DNA from: Penium margaritaceum
Taxonomy: Eukaryota > Streptophyta > Zygnematophyceae > Desmidiales > Peniaceae
DNA length: 64,000 nucleotides
Direction: 5' to 3'
Assembly: GCA_023375785.1 (NCBI GenBank)
Contig: SZWC01000548.1
Location: 238,072 to 302,071, forward strand
Shown here: positions 1-12,189 of the stretch, in pieces
Numbering within the stretch: the first letter of the stretch is position 1
Layout: each line of letters starts with the position of its first letter
Program-made: the position numbers and the translations under genes
The notes under the pieces: generated by a model
Seen by the model: only the letters and a program-made list of their open reading frames with translations
Database searches by the model: none
What the model was told of the DNA's origin: nothing

Positions 1-2721
1 AAGAATTGCATTTTTCCATCCATCAATGCCACTCAACCCATCAACTGTCCTCGGCCAGGTTTCCTCAATGCTCTGAAGTATGGGTACTGCATTCATAGAA
101 GAGGTGCACAAACGCAATGAAAGATGTACTTTGAGTGAAACCACACTCACCCTTACAACATTCAATCAATGAGGTCAAACTCCTGTTTTAGTATCACGGT
201 ATTGGAAGGAAAGAGTAAACACAAGACAAAAGAGAGGTTTGAAAAAATACTCTCTCACTCCCCTTCCTGAACCATGTTCCAGTGGGGGTAGTGCAAAACA
301 GAGAAGGCGACTCAATATTTCAATAATTTCATTAGGAGAGGCTAAGAGGAGCAGCAGGCGGCCATTACTCTAGTATTTACTGCAACAATTGACTCTAATG
401 ACAATACAAAACAAAGGCCTCCTTGATTGTTTTGAGCTGACACTAGCTTGATACAATCACTTGATTAGTGAGTTACATTCCCTCTTTGACTGGTCATTGT
501 CAGTCAAAGGCCGATGATGATGGAAATAGCTGACAGTAATCTACACGATGGCACTTAAAACATGATTGAACTTCTCTTGTGGTTCACTTCTTCCTCTTGG
601 GCGCATCTGAGACTGAGCGTGAACTTTCTGGTTGCCTCCGACTATGTGCGTAGGGAATTTAAGATAGTCAAATGTGCAAAGCAAACAATGGTAATTTGCA
701 TTAGTTTTGTAACATGGACATGATCTTAATATTTGTGATGCTATTTATGAGCTCTCTAACACACCAAACCAGGCCCAATTTGGTTTAGCTCAAGTGACAT
801 TTGCCAAAGCGCATGTCTCATTTACCACAACGGTACCTAATACCTCCATGGTGCGTACAAGCCATGACATCCCCCTTCACATGCAAAGAGTCCTTTCCAA
901 GGTGTAGATTCCTTTGCACATGATGATGAACTCCCCTGTATAGTTTTTAACTCACATTGATCACTTTTGTGTTGAGTTTGATGAGGGGTTTGACAGGGTT
1001 TGAAACCTGTCCGTAGACCTGCAGTCTGAATTTCGACCAAGTCCATGAGTAACAAACTGTATTTTCGAGTTTCGGTCCTAGAGACAGGACTGTGCCTGAG
1101 TCATCCTGTAACATGCTGCACTAGTGGTTTGGTGAATCATTTTTACCGCTGCCCTCGTGTTGTATATGGACCACGTTTAAGGTTAGAAACGAATGTTTAA
1201 CACTTTTTGGGTACTTGAGGAACTTGAAGCTCATATTCAGAGGAGCCAAAAGCCGGGGAAAATAGAATAGGCTAGAGTTTGATGGAATCCAGCCTAGAAA
1301 ACACCTATGGCCACACTTTAGGAAAAAGGAGTGCAACAATTGAAAACCCATCACATCACTCCTCCACTCTTAGCTGGGCGCTAGAGTCATGCTCTTGCAT
1401 GGCAATGCCGTGTAGAACAATTAGGGTTTGGATTATTGTTTGATGTCTATGCCCTATGACAACTACGTCCACTTGTGGCGCATTTCATCTAAGCTAAAAA
1501 TGATTGAGGGGACCATTTGATCCCTCTCCTTGGACTATTTTTTATAAAGGCCTAGGTTCTGGGTTCAGAAGTCATTTACTAAACAACCTGGAGATATTAC
1601 ATTGATATTTCTGTCTCACAGTTTGATTCCCACGTGTGGATGACAAGGGCGGTTCACTCATAGGCGGGAGGAGTGTTGCACGCGGCCGGCACCACATGGA
1701 TCCAGCAGGGATCCCTGGCATGTGGACAGTTAGAACGGATGGCTTGAAGGTAGAAGACCCTCAAGCACAACAGCTTTAGCTTAGTCGGCCAAGTTTCTCC
1801 CTCTCCATCTTGTCGATGGCGGTGATGGCACCAAGGGGGTTGAAAGAGATCATCCGCCTCTCTCCCTCGCCCATTTTTTCAAGGAGCCAAAAGCCCGGAA
1901 AACCATCATTGGCTAGAGTCTGGTTCAACTCTTACATGGAAATATTAGTGGCCAAATTCGAGGTGAAAGGAGTGCCGCGATTGAAAATCCATTGCGTAAC
2001 TCCTCCTACACTCTTGTCTTTGCGCTAGGGTCATGATCCAGCATGGCAATGCTACATTTAACGATTAAGGTTAGGATTATTGTTTTATGTCCATGCCATA
2101 TGACAATTACGTCTGTTCTTTGTGCAGCTTGTCTTAGCCAAAATTAGTCGAGATGACCATTCTCTCCCTCTCCTTGGACTATATTTCCTGAGGACCTAAG
2201 TTCTCAGTTTAGAACTTAGTTACAAAGGAGTCTAGAGCTCTTACCCCTCGGCAGCCATCCAGGGTAGAATTACTAGATGCAAATTCATTGCTTGTTCCAG
2301 TGGATTTTTCATCAGCAATCAAGTCGCAGCCGACTCCCCTAGCCACCGAGCCCACGCCAAAGTCAGAAGCTCACATCTCCCTTGTTACTCATCCGATTCC
2401 GGTGAAACAATTTCCACCAGATTTAGTGATCTATAAAACGTGAGGAACAATAATCTACTTTGCATTTGGAGGAATCATCAAGCCACTATATCCAACTGGA
2501 AAATTCTTCCTCTCTCTGACTGCTTAGCAGCGCCGCTCTGTGACACACTTTGCCATGCAAATGGGGAATGTTGCAACACTAGCTGGTAGTGATGTCAGCA
2601 TATGCCGGACTCACCCTCACTCTATGTATTGAGAAAATGTATGAGAAATTACGGTGAAGATTGCATGGAAATTTGGATAAGAATTACAATAGTGATCCGT
2701 AAACATCGGTACACTAGAAGG
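1..2721. repeat. Segmental duplication, copy 1
   Basis: This stretch aligns nearly base for base with 12190-14902, about 12.2 kb downstream, at roughly 93-95% identity by eye with small indels. The match continues into the family A LTR that follows each copy, at the same insertion point (5-mer gaagg just before the LTR). The duplication therefore happened after that A insertion. The window starts inside the match, so the left limit is unknown. I see no convincing gene inside; open frames are under 75 codons and lack recognisable domains. Confidence 0.9.
1241..2222. repeat. Internal tandem repeat, about 641-bp offset
   Basis: Positions 1241-1580 resemble 1882-2222 in order and spacing. Shared blocks include the start AGGAGCCAAAAGCC and later ATGGCAATG, GGATTATTGTTT and CTCTCCTTGGACTAT. 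Identity is roughly 70-75% by eye. The same pair recurs in the second copy of the segment (13423 and 14064, again offset 641), so this tandem repeat is older than the segmental duplication. Its nature is unknown. Confidence 0.75.
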
Positions 2722-3300
2722 TATTGGGAAAGGAGCCATCTGGTTGAGTTTCAAGTCCACAGGATCAAGTTCCAGGAAACTACCAGATGCCTGCTCTGAT
2801 CGTTGATCCAACTTCATTATTGGAAAGATCAGGTGGGAAAATGTCTACGGTCCAAGTTCCATGCCGATCCAACAGTTGGATTGATAGATATGAATTTTCA
2901 AAGTTTTCGGGGTCATGGGCCGCCGGTGTCTGGGTGACCGTGGTCGATGGCTCCATGCCTTAGCCTGAGACAAGAAAAAGGGCAAGAGGTCCAGGGTCAA
3001 GACCTGATGGGAGAAATATCCAAAAGGGTCCTAGATTCTTGGATTGCCTAGTCAGAGTGTGCTGACTAGGAAAATGGTACCTCTCCTTACTTTTTAGGTG
3101 ATGTGAAATCCTTGTGTACTGACCATGGACACATGGCGATTCTCCATGGAATTGTGGGTTATGTGACCAATAGGAGTGTGCCATGTGAGCATTTTCTAGC
3201 TCCCTAGGTCGTGTGTGAGTGGTCAGCCTCATTGCTAGGCTGATTTCCTCTCTTGTGTGAGATTATGGACTCTAGTGTCTGAGCCTTGGCCTCCATGGCT
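2722..3300 (+). repeat. Family A copia LTR, partial (copy 1)
   Basis: The start TATTGGGAAAGG and the body match the other family A LTRs (14903, 20500, 35433, 40929). It sits at the same site as the 5' LTR at 14903 and shares variants with it that other A LTRs lack, for example TCAAGTCCACAGGATCAAG. It gives way to family C sequence on the opposite strand near 3300. This is a fossil and is incomplete. Confidence 0.9.
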
Positions 3301-5640
3301 AGTATGGACTCTAGTATGAACCATTTATTGCACATATTTTCTTGACCCATGTCCAATGCACGTGCTTTACAATCCCTCTTGATGGAGATGTCTAGGTAGT
3401 AGTCAAGCTCACCTATATCTGCTCTCTTGAAACGGCCGCCAAGCTGGTTGTTCAAGCATAGGAGCTCCCTTTTATTCGAAGACACAAGGATGATATCATC
3501 TACATATAGGATGACAAATTGGCAGGGTTCTAGTTATATACGCATACACACACTATGATATGTCTCGCAGCGCTTGAATCCAAGCTAACCCATGAAACTA
3601 TCCACCTTGAGGTATCACATGAATAGAGCTTGCTCCATTCCATAGAGCACCTTACAAAGCCAGCACACCTCCCTTTGCAGTGCATCCACTCCCTCTGGCA
3701 CATCCATGTAGACGTCCTTGTATAGGTCTATGGGGGAATACAATTTTGATATCCTTTTGGTGGTTTTTGTGGTCGTATGCCGCTACAACCGAGAGGATAG
3801 TACGGATGGAGACAACTTGGCCACTGATCAAAAGGTCTTGTTGTAGTTCTTCTTTCTTCTCTGGGTATATCCCTTTGCCACCAATCGCACATTGTATTAC
3901 TCTACCTCCTCCTATTTTGTGAACTTCTTCCGGGACACCACTTTGAATGGATGATTTTCTCGTCCCCCCGGCCGGTCAACCAGCTACGAAGTACAATTCT
4001 TCTTGTAGGAGGGGAGGTGATATTTGTTTCTCCCTCCCACTCAGTCCCATCCTTCTGTGCAGTGTCTCCTTTGCATATTAAGGCTCATTTTGCATGCAAA
4101 AGGCATTTACAAACCTTGTCCAAGTATCCTTGGCAGCATCGTACCTCTTTGTCCCTTGCATACGGCTGCTTCCTTGGGGCGATTGAGGTGGTTATTATTG
4201 TTCCTATCCCTTTTTGGCGCTATCCTCTCCAAGCACCTACTCCTCCTTTGTTGAAGACACAGGTCAACTCCCTGCTTACACGTCCAGCTCTGGTGCTTCA
4301 TACTCCTCATCCAAATTTGCTCAAACAAAGTCTGCCGCATGTCCATCCCTTTGGTGATCCTCCGGTTGGTGCTACTGAGAGGACGTCACCTTTGTTTACA
4401 TCCTCTGGTGTCTATTTATCAAGGAGTAGGATCCACCCTCCTCTTGGAGAGATATGCCTCCTCCTCCATTCATCAGCTTCTCCCGTCAAATTTGACATCA
4501 CAATCCCACACAATCTGCTATTCCTTCAATGAAACAACCAGTATGCCTTGTTTGTACTCTCATATCCAAAGAAAATATATGGCCAGGTATGCGGGTCAAG
4601 CTTGGTTTGTCCCTCATGTGTTTTCATCACCGGATGTACTGCACAACCAAATGTGCGAAGGTGACCAATCGCCGAGTTCCTCCCACTCCACACCTGTTGT
4701 GGCGTCTTTAACACCTTCTTCTCCTTGTCCTTCGATGGTTTTTTCTACGTAAGATACATGATGTTCCTTCCTATCATTGCCGCCTCTGCTCAATATTTGT
4801 GTACAAGGCCCGTATCACTCAATATCAACCATAGTATGTTAGGTATTATTCGGTTTACTCTCTCTACAATGCCATTGTGTTATATAGAGTGTGGAGTTCT
4901 TTTTTCCATTGAATCCCATTGCTCTTCATCCACCCACGGCAGCCTACATATTCACTAACATTGTCAACCAAGAACGCCTCCACGTTCAACTCTGTTTGCA
5001 GCTCCACATCTACCATAAATTTCTACATGTACACAAGAACCATGTTTTTCCGCTTTATGGGATAGAAGTAGAGTTTGCTTCTATGGTTGTTGATGAAGCT
5101 GAGGAAGTAGCAAGCTCTCCCAATGGAGCTCTCAAGTGGTCCACACACATTTATTTGAAACACTGCCAACGTTGCTAATGCATGCATCCCCTTGACCACA
5201 AACGGCTCTCGTATTGGTTTACTAATGGTGTATAACTCACACAAGGTCTCTTTCGTTCTATCAAGGCCATCGATTTGGGGACCATGCATTACCTCCTATT
5301 TGTCATCTCCTTCACTGTTGATGCATAAATGTGGTGAAGTCGGCGGTGTCATGTATCTTGGTCTCCTTGATCATTTGTTGCAAGGTTGGAGGTGTTGGAC
5401 CTTGCTCTTGGCGAGTACCAGGTACAAGTTTCCTCCCTCTTTGAGTGCGCAATCATCTCATCTTTACCCTTCTTTCCCATGACGGCCTCCTTCTTGAAGA
5501 GCACCTCAAGTCCATTCTCAATAAGGCAACTGACAGAGAGAAAGTTTATCCCAAAGTTGGAATTGTGGAGTACGTCATGGATTGTTTGTGTAACATGTTT
5601 GCCGTCCATAATTGGCTCCACATATTAGCATTCTAAAATG
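3301..5640 (-). mobile_element. Family C copia fossil fragment (protease to RT)
   Basis: Read on the minus strand, this matches the family C element that begins at 23610. From high to low coordinates it holds a protease/GAG-pre-integrase part (about 5620-5350, cf. the IHDVLH..NFG.N motif), integrase core (about 5290-5020, VCGPLESS-like), integrase C-terminal part (about 4710-4530, HLRTFGC), a linker, and reverse transcriptase (about 3730-3310, ending around YYLDISIKRD). No LTR is attached. It is old, with many breaks (more than ten), and lies against family A LTR and leader remnants. Confidence 0.8.
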
Positions 5641-6693
5641 AAATGGAAAGAGGTCCACAATGTATAACTGGAAAAGCAAATATACAAAAAGGTCCTTGAT
5701 CTTAGGTTTGCTCAAATGGATAAACTACTGTTGGTCTATAGATATTTCAATCTGTTGGCAGAATTGGAAGAAACACATGATGTAATGAGAATGGTCTAAG
5801 CTCGAGCACGACTAGAAGGATACCTAGTTTTTAAAAGGGTACATCCTTCAAAATCGTTGGATCACGGTCCGGCTTTATGGTTCTCTCTAAAAGGTTTTAA
5901 ACTGAAATTTTAAGCGTATGGAAGGTTTTCCGAATTCCCAATCTGGTGGCCTATAATGTTTAACTTTTTTTAGACAAGTTTTGAGAAAATGTTTCAACTA
6001 AAACAATGGTAGTATTTACATCCAAAGATAGAGCTCACAATGTCCAATGCTCAAAATGATAGTAGTGGACATCGTGAGAGTAGCCTAAATCTTGGAGAGG
6101 ATTGAGGGACATAAATATCTTATATTTCAAGAGATTCATATCCATCTGATATTCGCAAAGAGGGGCTGGTAGAAGGTAGATAGAAGTAAGAACTAGACCC
6201 CATCTTTGAGGAGAAAATACATCGTTGCAACAAAAATGGTTATGGGAAAGAGTCGACAAAAGGGTGTACCTCATGCAATAATGATGTATGAGGACACTAA
6301 GAAAAACAACATGCATGCGCTTATCCTATTTCTCAATAATTCATCCAATTTATGTATTTAGTCTATTAGATACTAAGCTACTTCAAAAGAAGGATCAAAT
6401 GCGTGTAAGAATTATTTAAATAAGGACACAAAATTCCTCATGCTCTAGGATAAAAATATGATCCTATTGGAAATGTAAGGTGGTGAAGGGATAGATGCGT
6501 ACTAAGATCGGGACAAAGCAGCTAAAAGTGGTACTGATTTTTATGAAAGAGATGCGATTCATCCTTTTCTTGCAAAGGCAATGTCAAACCGGCTATGATA
6601 CTTTGCAAAAGATACTAGGATGCAAGCCAATGTGGTCCACACTTCATCTACACATCTATTCTAGGTCTAATTTTATTGTAATAAAGTAAAGTA
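5641..6693 (+). mobile_element. Family A copia fossil: leader and gag remnant
   Basis: The plus strand resembles the untranslated leader and gag of the A elements. About 5800-5960 matches the leader at 16040-16190; about 6040-6120 matches 36825-36890; about 6480-6670 matches the gag stretch at 16728-16930. A short LTR-like piece lies near 5680-5730. Sequence identity is low, so it is among the oldest A copies here. The match resumes after the minus-strand A element, at 9171, showing that the latter landed inside this gag. Confidence 0.7.
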
Positions 6694-9170
6694 TGTTGGA
6701 TCTGGAGGAGAAAGGGAGCCTTGGAGCAGCGAGCATGTGGGACTGAAAGGTCATCAGTTGTGCTGAAGAATGGTTATTGAATCACTCAAAATGATGAATT
6801 ACATATAGAGCTAGAGCTTGGGCTAGTCAGGCCTCTCACAAGCCACACCACTTAGTCATGGAGGCTAAGGCTCACACACTAGAGTCCACAATCTCACACA
6901 AGAGAGGAAATCAGCGTAGCAATCAGGCTGACCATTCACACATACCCTAGAGAGCTAGAAAATGCTCTCATGGTATACTCCTAGTGGTCACATAACCCAC
7001 AATTCCATGAAGAATTGCCATGTGTCCATGGCTAGCACACAAGGATCTCACCTCGCCTAAAAAGTAAGAAGAGGTACCTTTTTCCTAGTCAGCACACTCT
7101 GACAAGGCAATCCAATAATCTAGGACCTTTTTGGATATTTCTCCCATCAGGTCTTGACCCTGGACCTCTTGCCCTTTTTCTCTTTTCAGGCGAAGGCATG
7201 GAGCCATCGCCCATGGTCACCCAAACACCGGCGGTCCATGACCCCAGAAACTTTGAAAATTCATATCTCTCAATCCGACCGTTGGATCGGCCTGAAACTT
7301 GGACCGAAGATTATTTGGCACCTGATCTTTCCAATGGTGAATTCCAATTGACGATTGCAGCAGACATCTAGTAGTTTCCTGGAACTTGCTCCTATGGACG
7401 TGAAACTGAGACGGATGGCTCTTTTCCCAACAATCTCCTACTTTGCCATAGTCAGAGTGGGCTGAGTCCTCATGCCTTCATGTAGAACTGCTGCTTCTCA
7501 CGGGTCACTGGCTTGGTGCAGAAATCAGTGACCTGCTTGCTGGTTGGAGTAAACTCCAGCTTGATAGCACCCTCCTGCACCATGTGCCTGATGAAGTGAT
7601 ATGCGATGTCAATGTGCTTGGTGCGTGCATGGTGCACAGGATTCTTGGCAAGTGTGTTTCCTCTCTGGTTATCAACACGCACAAGAACTGGAACTGCTCC
7701 ACTCCCACTCATCCCCACCATGAGACGCTAAAGCCAAACTGCCTCTTTGGCTCCACAGCTTAAAGAGACGTACATAGCTTCCGTGCTTGAAGTGGCCACG
7801 ACCACCTACCGCTTGCTACACAAGCTAATGGCCCCACCATTCATGAGGAAAATATGTCCAGAAATGGACTTGCGGTCCTCAGCGTTTGAAATCCAATCTG
7901 TGTTTATATAGCCGATGATTTTGTTGTCGTTGCTGTTGTACGTGATGCCGATGTTGATGGTTCCAGCAAGGTAGCGGAAGATCCGCTTCACTGCCTTCTG
8001 GTGCTCTGGTCCGGGATTCGCAATGTGCTGACTCACAACGCTCACAACCTGTGCAAGGTCAGGCCTGGTAGCCACCATCAGGTACATGAGAGTGCCGACA
8101 GTGCTTTGGTACTTCTGCCACTCAGCTGCATCTGCTTCTCTACTGAAGCTCACGAGGTACTGCCGCATCTCAAGTGGCTTGCCGATGGATTTTGCCAATG
8201 CCATGCCGAACCGCTACAAGACATCCTTGATATAGCGGCTCTACTGTAGCGAGAGAGAGCGTGATTTGCAGTCATGCGTGATTCGGATACAGAGGAAGTA
8301 TGACACCTCCCTGAGATCAGACATGTGGAAGCGCTCGTTCATGGCCTCCTTGAACTCCTTCAGTGTAGACATGCTGTTGGAAGGGAGGAGCATATCATCC
8401 ACATAGACAATGATGATGAGGATCTCATGCTCATGCTGCCAGGGATACACGCTCTAGTCACATTCGCTGCGCTCAAATCCCATGCACTACAACGCCGCAT
8501 CCAACTTCTGGTTCCAAGCACGCGACGCTTGCTTGAGGCCGTACAGCTATTTTGCAGCTTGCAAGCCAGGTGCTCCTGGCCATCCATGACAAACTCCTCC
8601 GGCTGCTCCATGTAGATCTCCTCCTCCAAGTCACCATTGAAGAATGTCGTCTTGACATTCATGTGGTGAATCTCGAAGTCCTCAGCTGCTGCATAAGAAA
8701 GGAGCGTGCACACGGAGATAAACTTTGTAACAGGAGCAAACGTTTCTGTGTAGTCGATGCCATCCTATTGCGAGTAGCCCTTGGCGATCAGCCTCGTCTT
8801 GTACTTTTCCAGGTTGCCATCTGCTCCTCGCTTCTTCTTGAATACCCACTTGCCCTTGATCACTTTGCGTCCTGGTGGACGCTCAGTCAGCTCCCATGTA
8901 CCGTTGACGAGCAGCGGCTGTATCTCCAACTGCACATGGAGCCATCGCCCATGGTCACCCAAACACCGCCGGTCCATGACATAGGAAACTTTGAAAATTC
9001 ATGTCTGTCGATTCGACCGTCGGATCGGCCTGAAACTTGAACTGTAGACAATTCTCCACCTGATCTTTCCAATGGTGAAGTTCGATCGACGATCAGAGCA
9101 GGCATCTGGTAGGTTCCTGGAACTTTCTCTTGTGGACCTGAAACTGAGCCGGATGGCTCTTTTCCCAATA
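6694..9170 (-). mobile_element. Short family A copia element, nested, minus strand
   Basis: The 3' LTR is 6694-7432 (739 bp), from TGTTGG to CCAACA in plus-strand reading. Inside lie RNase H and reverse transcriptase regions (about 7470-8930) with TKHIDIAYHFIRHMV-like and YVDDMLL-like motifs. The other end is an LTR part, about 8936-9170. The flanks are AAGTA (6689-6693) and AAGTC (9171-9175), a 4-of-5 target-site duplication. It is incomplete (gag, protease and integrase not represented) and broken in several places. It interrupts an older plus-strand A gag. Confidence 0.85.
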
Positions 9171-9740
9171 AAGTCTAATGGTGATCACAATAGCAAAGCC
9201 GCTTTTATGGCCATGTGTCCAATAAACCAGTAAAAATAGTAGTAGTCTCGGTAGGAGAAATAGGATTTGGCTTTTTTCCATGAGAAAAATACAAATACTA
9301 CTGTTGAAAGAAAGGAGACTGCATAGAAGGGCTATTCAAGTTGAAGAGGGATCAAAAGGAGAAATAGTCATTGTAGTAGCAATAATCATTTCCATATCAA
9401 CAACAAAGGTAGAAAACTCTATTGTCATAGCAAGAGCTATCATATGAGCATCTATAGGAGCAATAATATACTCTGGCTAGTATATGTCACTCTAGCAACA
9501 TGATTGTGGACAAGGACGTATGAACTTGTCCATTCATGGCAAAATCAGACGTGTCGTAAGTGGAGAAGGTAAACTACTTGTGGTATAAGGAATATGGGTG
9601 AATTAATAGCTTGAAAAATCATAATGAGTCATTCATGTGACTGCTTTCTATCCCTCTTTGACCTTTTGCTCCAGGTGATGATCACCTAGAACTGTGGTTG
9701 GAGATCCCACATGGTATTAAAGTGGGAGGGTTCCATGGCA
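9171..9740 (+). mobile_element. Family A copia fossil: gag end to protease remnant
   Basis: This continues the plus-strand A copy interrupted at 6693. About 9180-9260 matches the gag C-terminal part near 16965-17045, and about 9630-9745 matches the protease/pre-integrase part near 17380-17500 (CAGGTGATGATCACC, GTGGTTGGAGATCCCACA). It is heavily decayed. Confidence 0.65.
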
Positions 9741-10800
9741 TGTAGTATATATCCATGCTTGAGATAGCCACAACCACCAGACGTATGTAGTGTTAGTTGA
9801 TGTACCTCCACGCATGAGAAACACATTTCAAAAGATGGATTTGTGATTCTGGAAAATTAAAAACCAAGATTTGTGTCTTTGTAGCCAGTGATTTTGCTGT
9901 TGGTGTTGTCATAGGTGATACCAATATCGATGCTTTGAGTAAGGTAGTGGAAATTTACTTCATTGCATTCTTGTACTCAAGAGTTGGACAAGCCATGCAT
10001 TGATACACATTACTCATAGTCTGTGGAAGGTCTAATCACATTACCACCGTAAGGTACAAAAGACTACAGACGACGTTCTCATATTTTTATGACTAAGCTA
10101 CATCTATCTATCCACTAAAGCCCACAAAATACAACTACCATACTGATCTTGATATTCAATTGAATTTAATTTTTGGTCATTTTTTTTCAACAAATTTGTT
10201 TTTCATCAAATTTCAAAAGTACATCCTAAATAATTCTTCTGACCATCTGGGTATAAATATTTCATCAAATGAACAAAAATGAAAATAACAACTTTAGAAG
10301 TGATGTTTAGATCTGCGGATTTCATTTTGACATGGCACAAAACTATGCATTCGCGTCACGTTTTTAATCTAACGCAATCTGCCTCGTCAAGCAAGCTGTG
10401 TTAGACAGACGCAACACAAAACACCCCTCATCAGAGGTGTTCTAGACTGCTTGTTGATGAATTTAAGGACCCGCAAGTTTCATTCAACGAATATCAAAGT
10501 ATCACCTAAGTAACTCTTTTCTCAAAATCCATGCCCAAATATAAAGATTCCATAAACTGAGGAGTTTAAAAAATAAAAATCATGATCAGTAGGGTATGTC
10601 TCAAAAGGCATGCTGATGTATTTTACCGCTACCATTCTCAATTACTACAACACTGTCTTGCAGGGCGTATAGCAACTTCTATAGCTAGCAACCTAGGTAC
10701 TCTTGCCCATCCTAGAGAAAATCATGTAGCTGCTCAATCTAGATCTCCTTGTCCAAGTCACAATTCTGAAAGACCATCTTGACATCTATATGGTGGATCC
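9741..10800 (-). mobile_element. Family A copia fossil: RT/RNase H remnant
   Basis: The minus strand matches the RT-RNase H segment of the short A element (7780-8170 and about 8480-8680). About 9745-10145 is RNase H and the end of RT; about 10580-10800 is the RT start. Identity is well below that of the neighbouring copy, so it is old, with many breaks. An AT-rich 420-bp stretch with no match to A lies inside it. Confidence 0.65.
10146..10570. repeat. AT-rich insert of unknown type
   Basis: This AT-rich stretch separates two parts of an A-family RT fossil and matches none of the three copia families. It has two similar direct blocks, about 10200-10265 and about 10490-10560 (both read like CAAA..AAAGTA..CCTAA.TAA and end in TATAAA). 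I could not define terminal inverted repeats or a target duplication. It could be a decayed MITE or other small element. Confidence 0.4.
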
Positions 10801-11216
10801 TTAAGTGTTCTCCTCCTTGTCCTTTGTGCTTAGGCCTATACTCAAGTTCAGCTCATATATCGTTGTGATAAGCATACTGATGGGGTTGCACTCCATATTG
10901 TAGTTATAAACCACCTCTTGCACATATGTTTTTTTATCCACGTGGAGCGTGCATGCTTTGCGATTCCTCTTGATGGCAATGCATAGGTAGTAGTCAAGCT
11001 TGTCCATGTTCGTTCTCTTGAAACAGCCACCATGGTGTTTCTTGAAGCTCTTGAGCTTCCTTTCATTTGAAGACACAAGGTTGAGATCATCTTCATGAAA
11101 GACCACAATTTGGCAGAGCTCCAGGTGCATATACATGCACATGTTGTGATCTTCTTGCAACGCTTAAATCCAAGCTCATCCATGAAACTATCCATCTTGA
11201 GGTACCACGATAGTAG
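10801..11216 (-). mobile_element. Family C copia fossil: RT fragment
   Basis: The minus-strand reading matches the family C reverse transcriptase: MDGFMDELGFKRC near 11190, then LVSSNE, a FKRTNMDKLDYYL.IAIKRN stretch, and YNMECNPIS near 10880. It is a second, independent copy of the region also present at 3310-3730. It is isolated, with no LTR and a few breaks. Confidence 0.75.
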
Positions 11217-12189
11217 TATGTGTGACAGCTGCTCTCTCCATAGCGTGACAAGCTCTAATCGAATTCCTCCATGAAAAACAAAATCTATGGATTGTTTTGA
11301 GAAATTGTTCTAGTAAAAAATCCGTAGAGTCTCCGTATGAATTTCTTGAAAAAGGTGACACCAAGTGAGCAGAAACAAAGAACACATGTGCGGCTTGCTG
11401 TCATGTTGCAAGAGAATGCAGTTATCCCTAAAAAAGGAACGGTCAATTTGACTCATTGTCAATTTCAACGTCACTAGACATTCTTCGGTAATTTCTAATA
11501 GATAGAGTATATAATGAAGCTGTACTTGGTACCACTTCCAACGACAGTATCGACTCCATGGTGTCCATGTTTCCAAATTCGGATGTCACGGTTGAACTTA
11601 GATTTTTTATATGCAAACTATTTATAGGCCATTGATTCTCTCCTCATTTCCCCAGGCCTTCCCTCACAACCTCACCCCTCCCTCCCCCCTCCCTCCCCCC
11701 TTTTTGACCTCTGATGGTGGAGGCCAGTAAGTACAAAAATATGTTTCAAACAGAGGAGCACGGTTCGGCGGTGTCATGTTTTAAGATGGCACAATATCGG
11801 TGATTATGATTTGGGTCTGCTATGGCTAGGGTGGTGATAACACCACCCTAGCCTATTAGTGTATCCGCCAGTATTGCAATGATGGGTGGCACAAGCTTTA
11901 TACACTAGGTTGGAACTGTGCGGGTCAGTGTGAGGTTGACTACCTGACCACCTTTTCTTGGGCTGGGTCTCATGGTGATGTTTATGTTTGCAGGCAGAGA
12001 CAATGTAGGACACTGATTTTAGAAAAAGGCTCCTTGTCTTCCACTAAAAAGATATGAAAGACGTCCGTTTTTCATTAAACGCAAAATCGCAACAGAAGAA
12101 AACCAGTTGAATGGTGTGTGTGCTTATGCATTGAATGGACCACACATTAATACTCACATTAGAAGGACGTGGTCTTCACCGGAATGCAA
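11217..12189. other. Unassigned intergenic stretch
   Basis: I see no gene or recognisable element. It contains a C/T-rich tract at about 11655-11705 and a perfect 13-bp hairpin at 11824-11853. It ends where the second copy of the duplicated segment begins. Confidence 0.6.
11824..11853. other. Perfect 13-bp inverted repeat
   Basis: GGCTAGGGTGGTG at 11824-11836 is the exact reverse complement of 11841-11853, with the 4-nt loop ATAA. The next outward bases do not pair. No T run follows and no gene lies next to it, so its role is unknown. Confidence 0.85.

Noticed and set aside
1810-2028. Small protein gene in the duplicated segment
   Set aside because: The 72-codon frame is not kept in the second copy at the same quality and has no domain, so it is treated as chance.
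11655-11705. Polypyrimidine tract as a splice or regulatory signal
   Set aside because: No exon or transcript feature is visible nearby; simple low-complexity DNA is the better reading.
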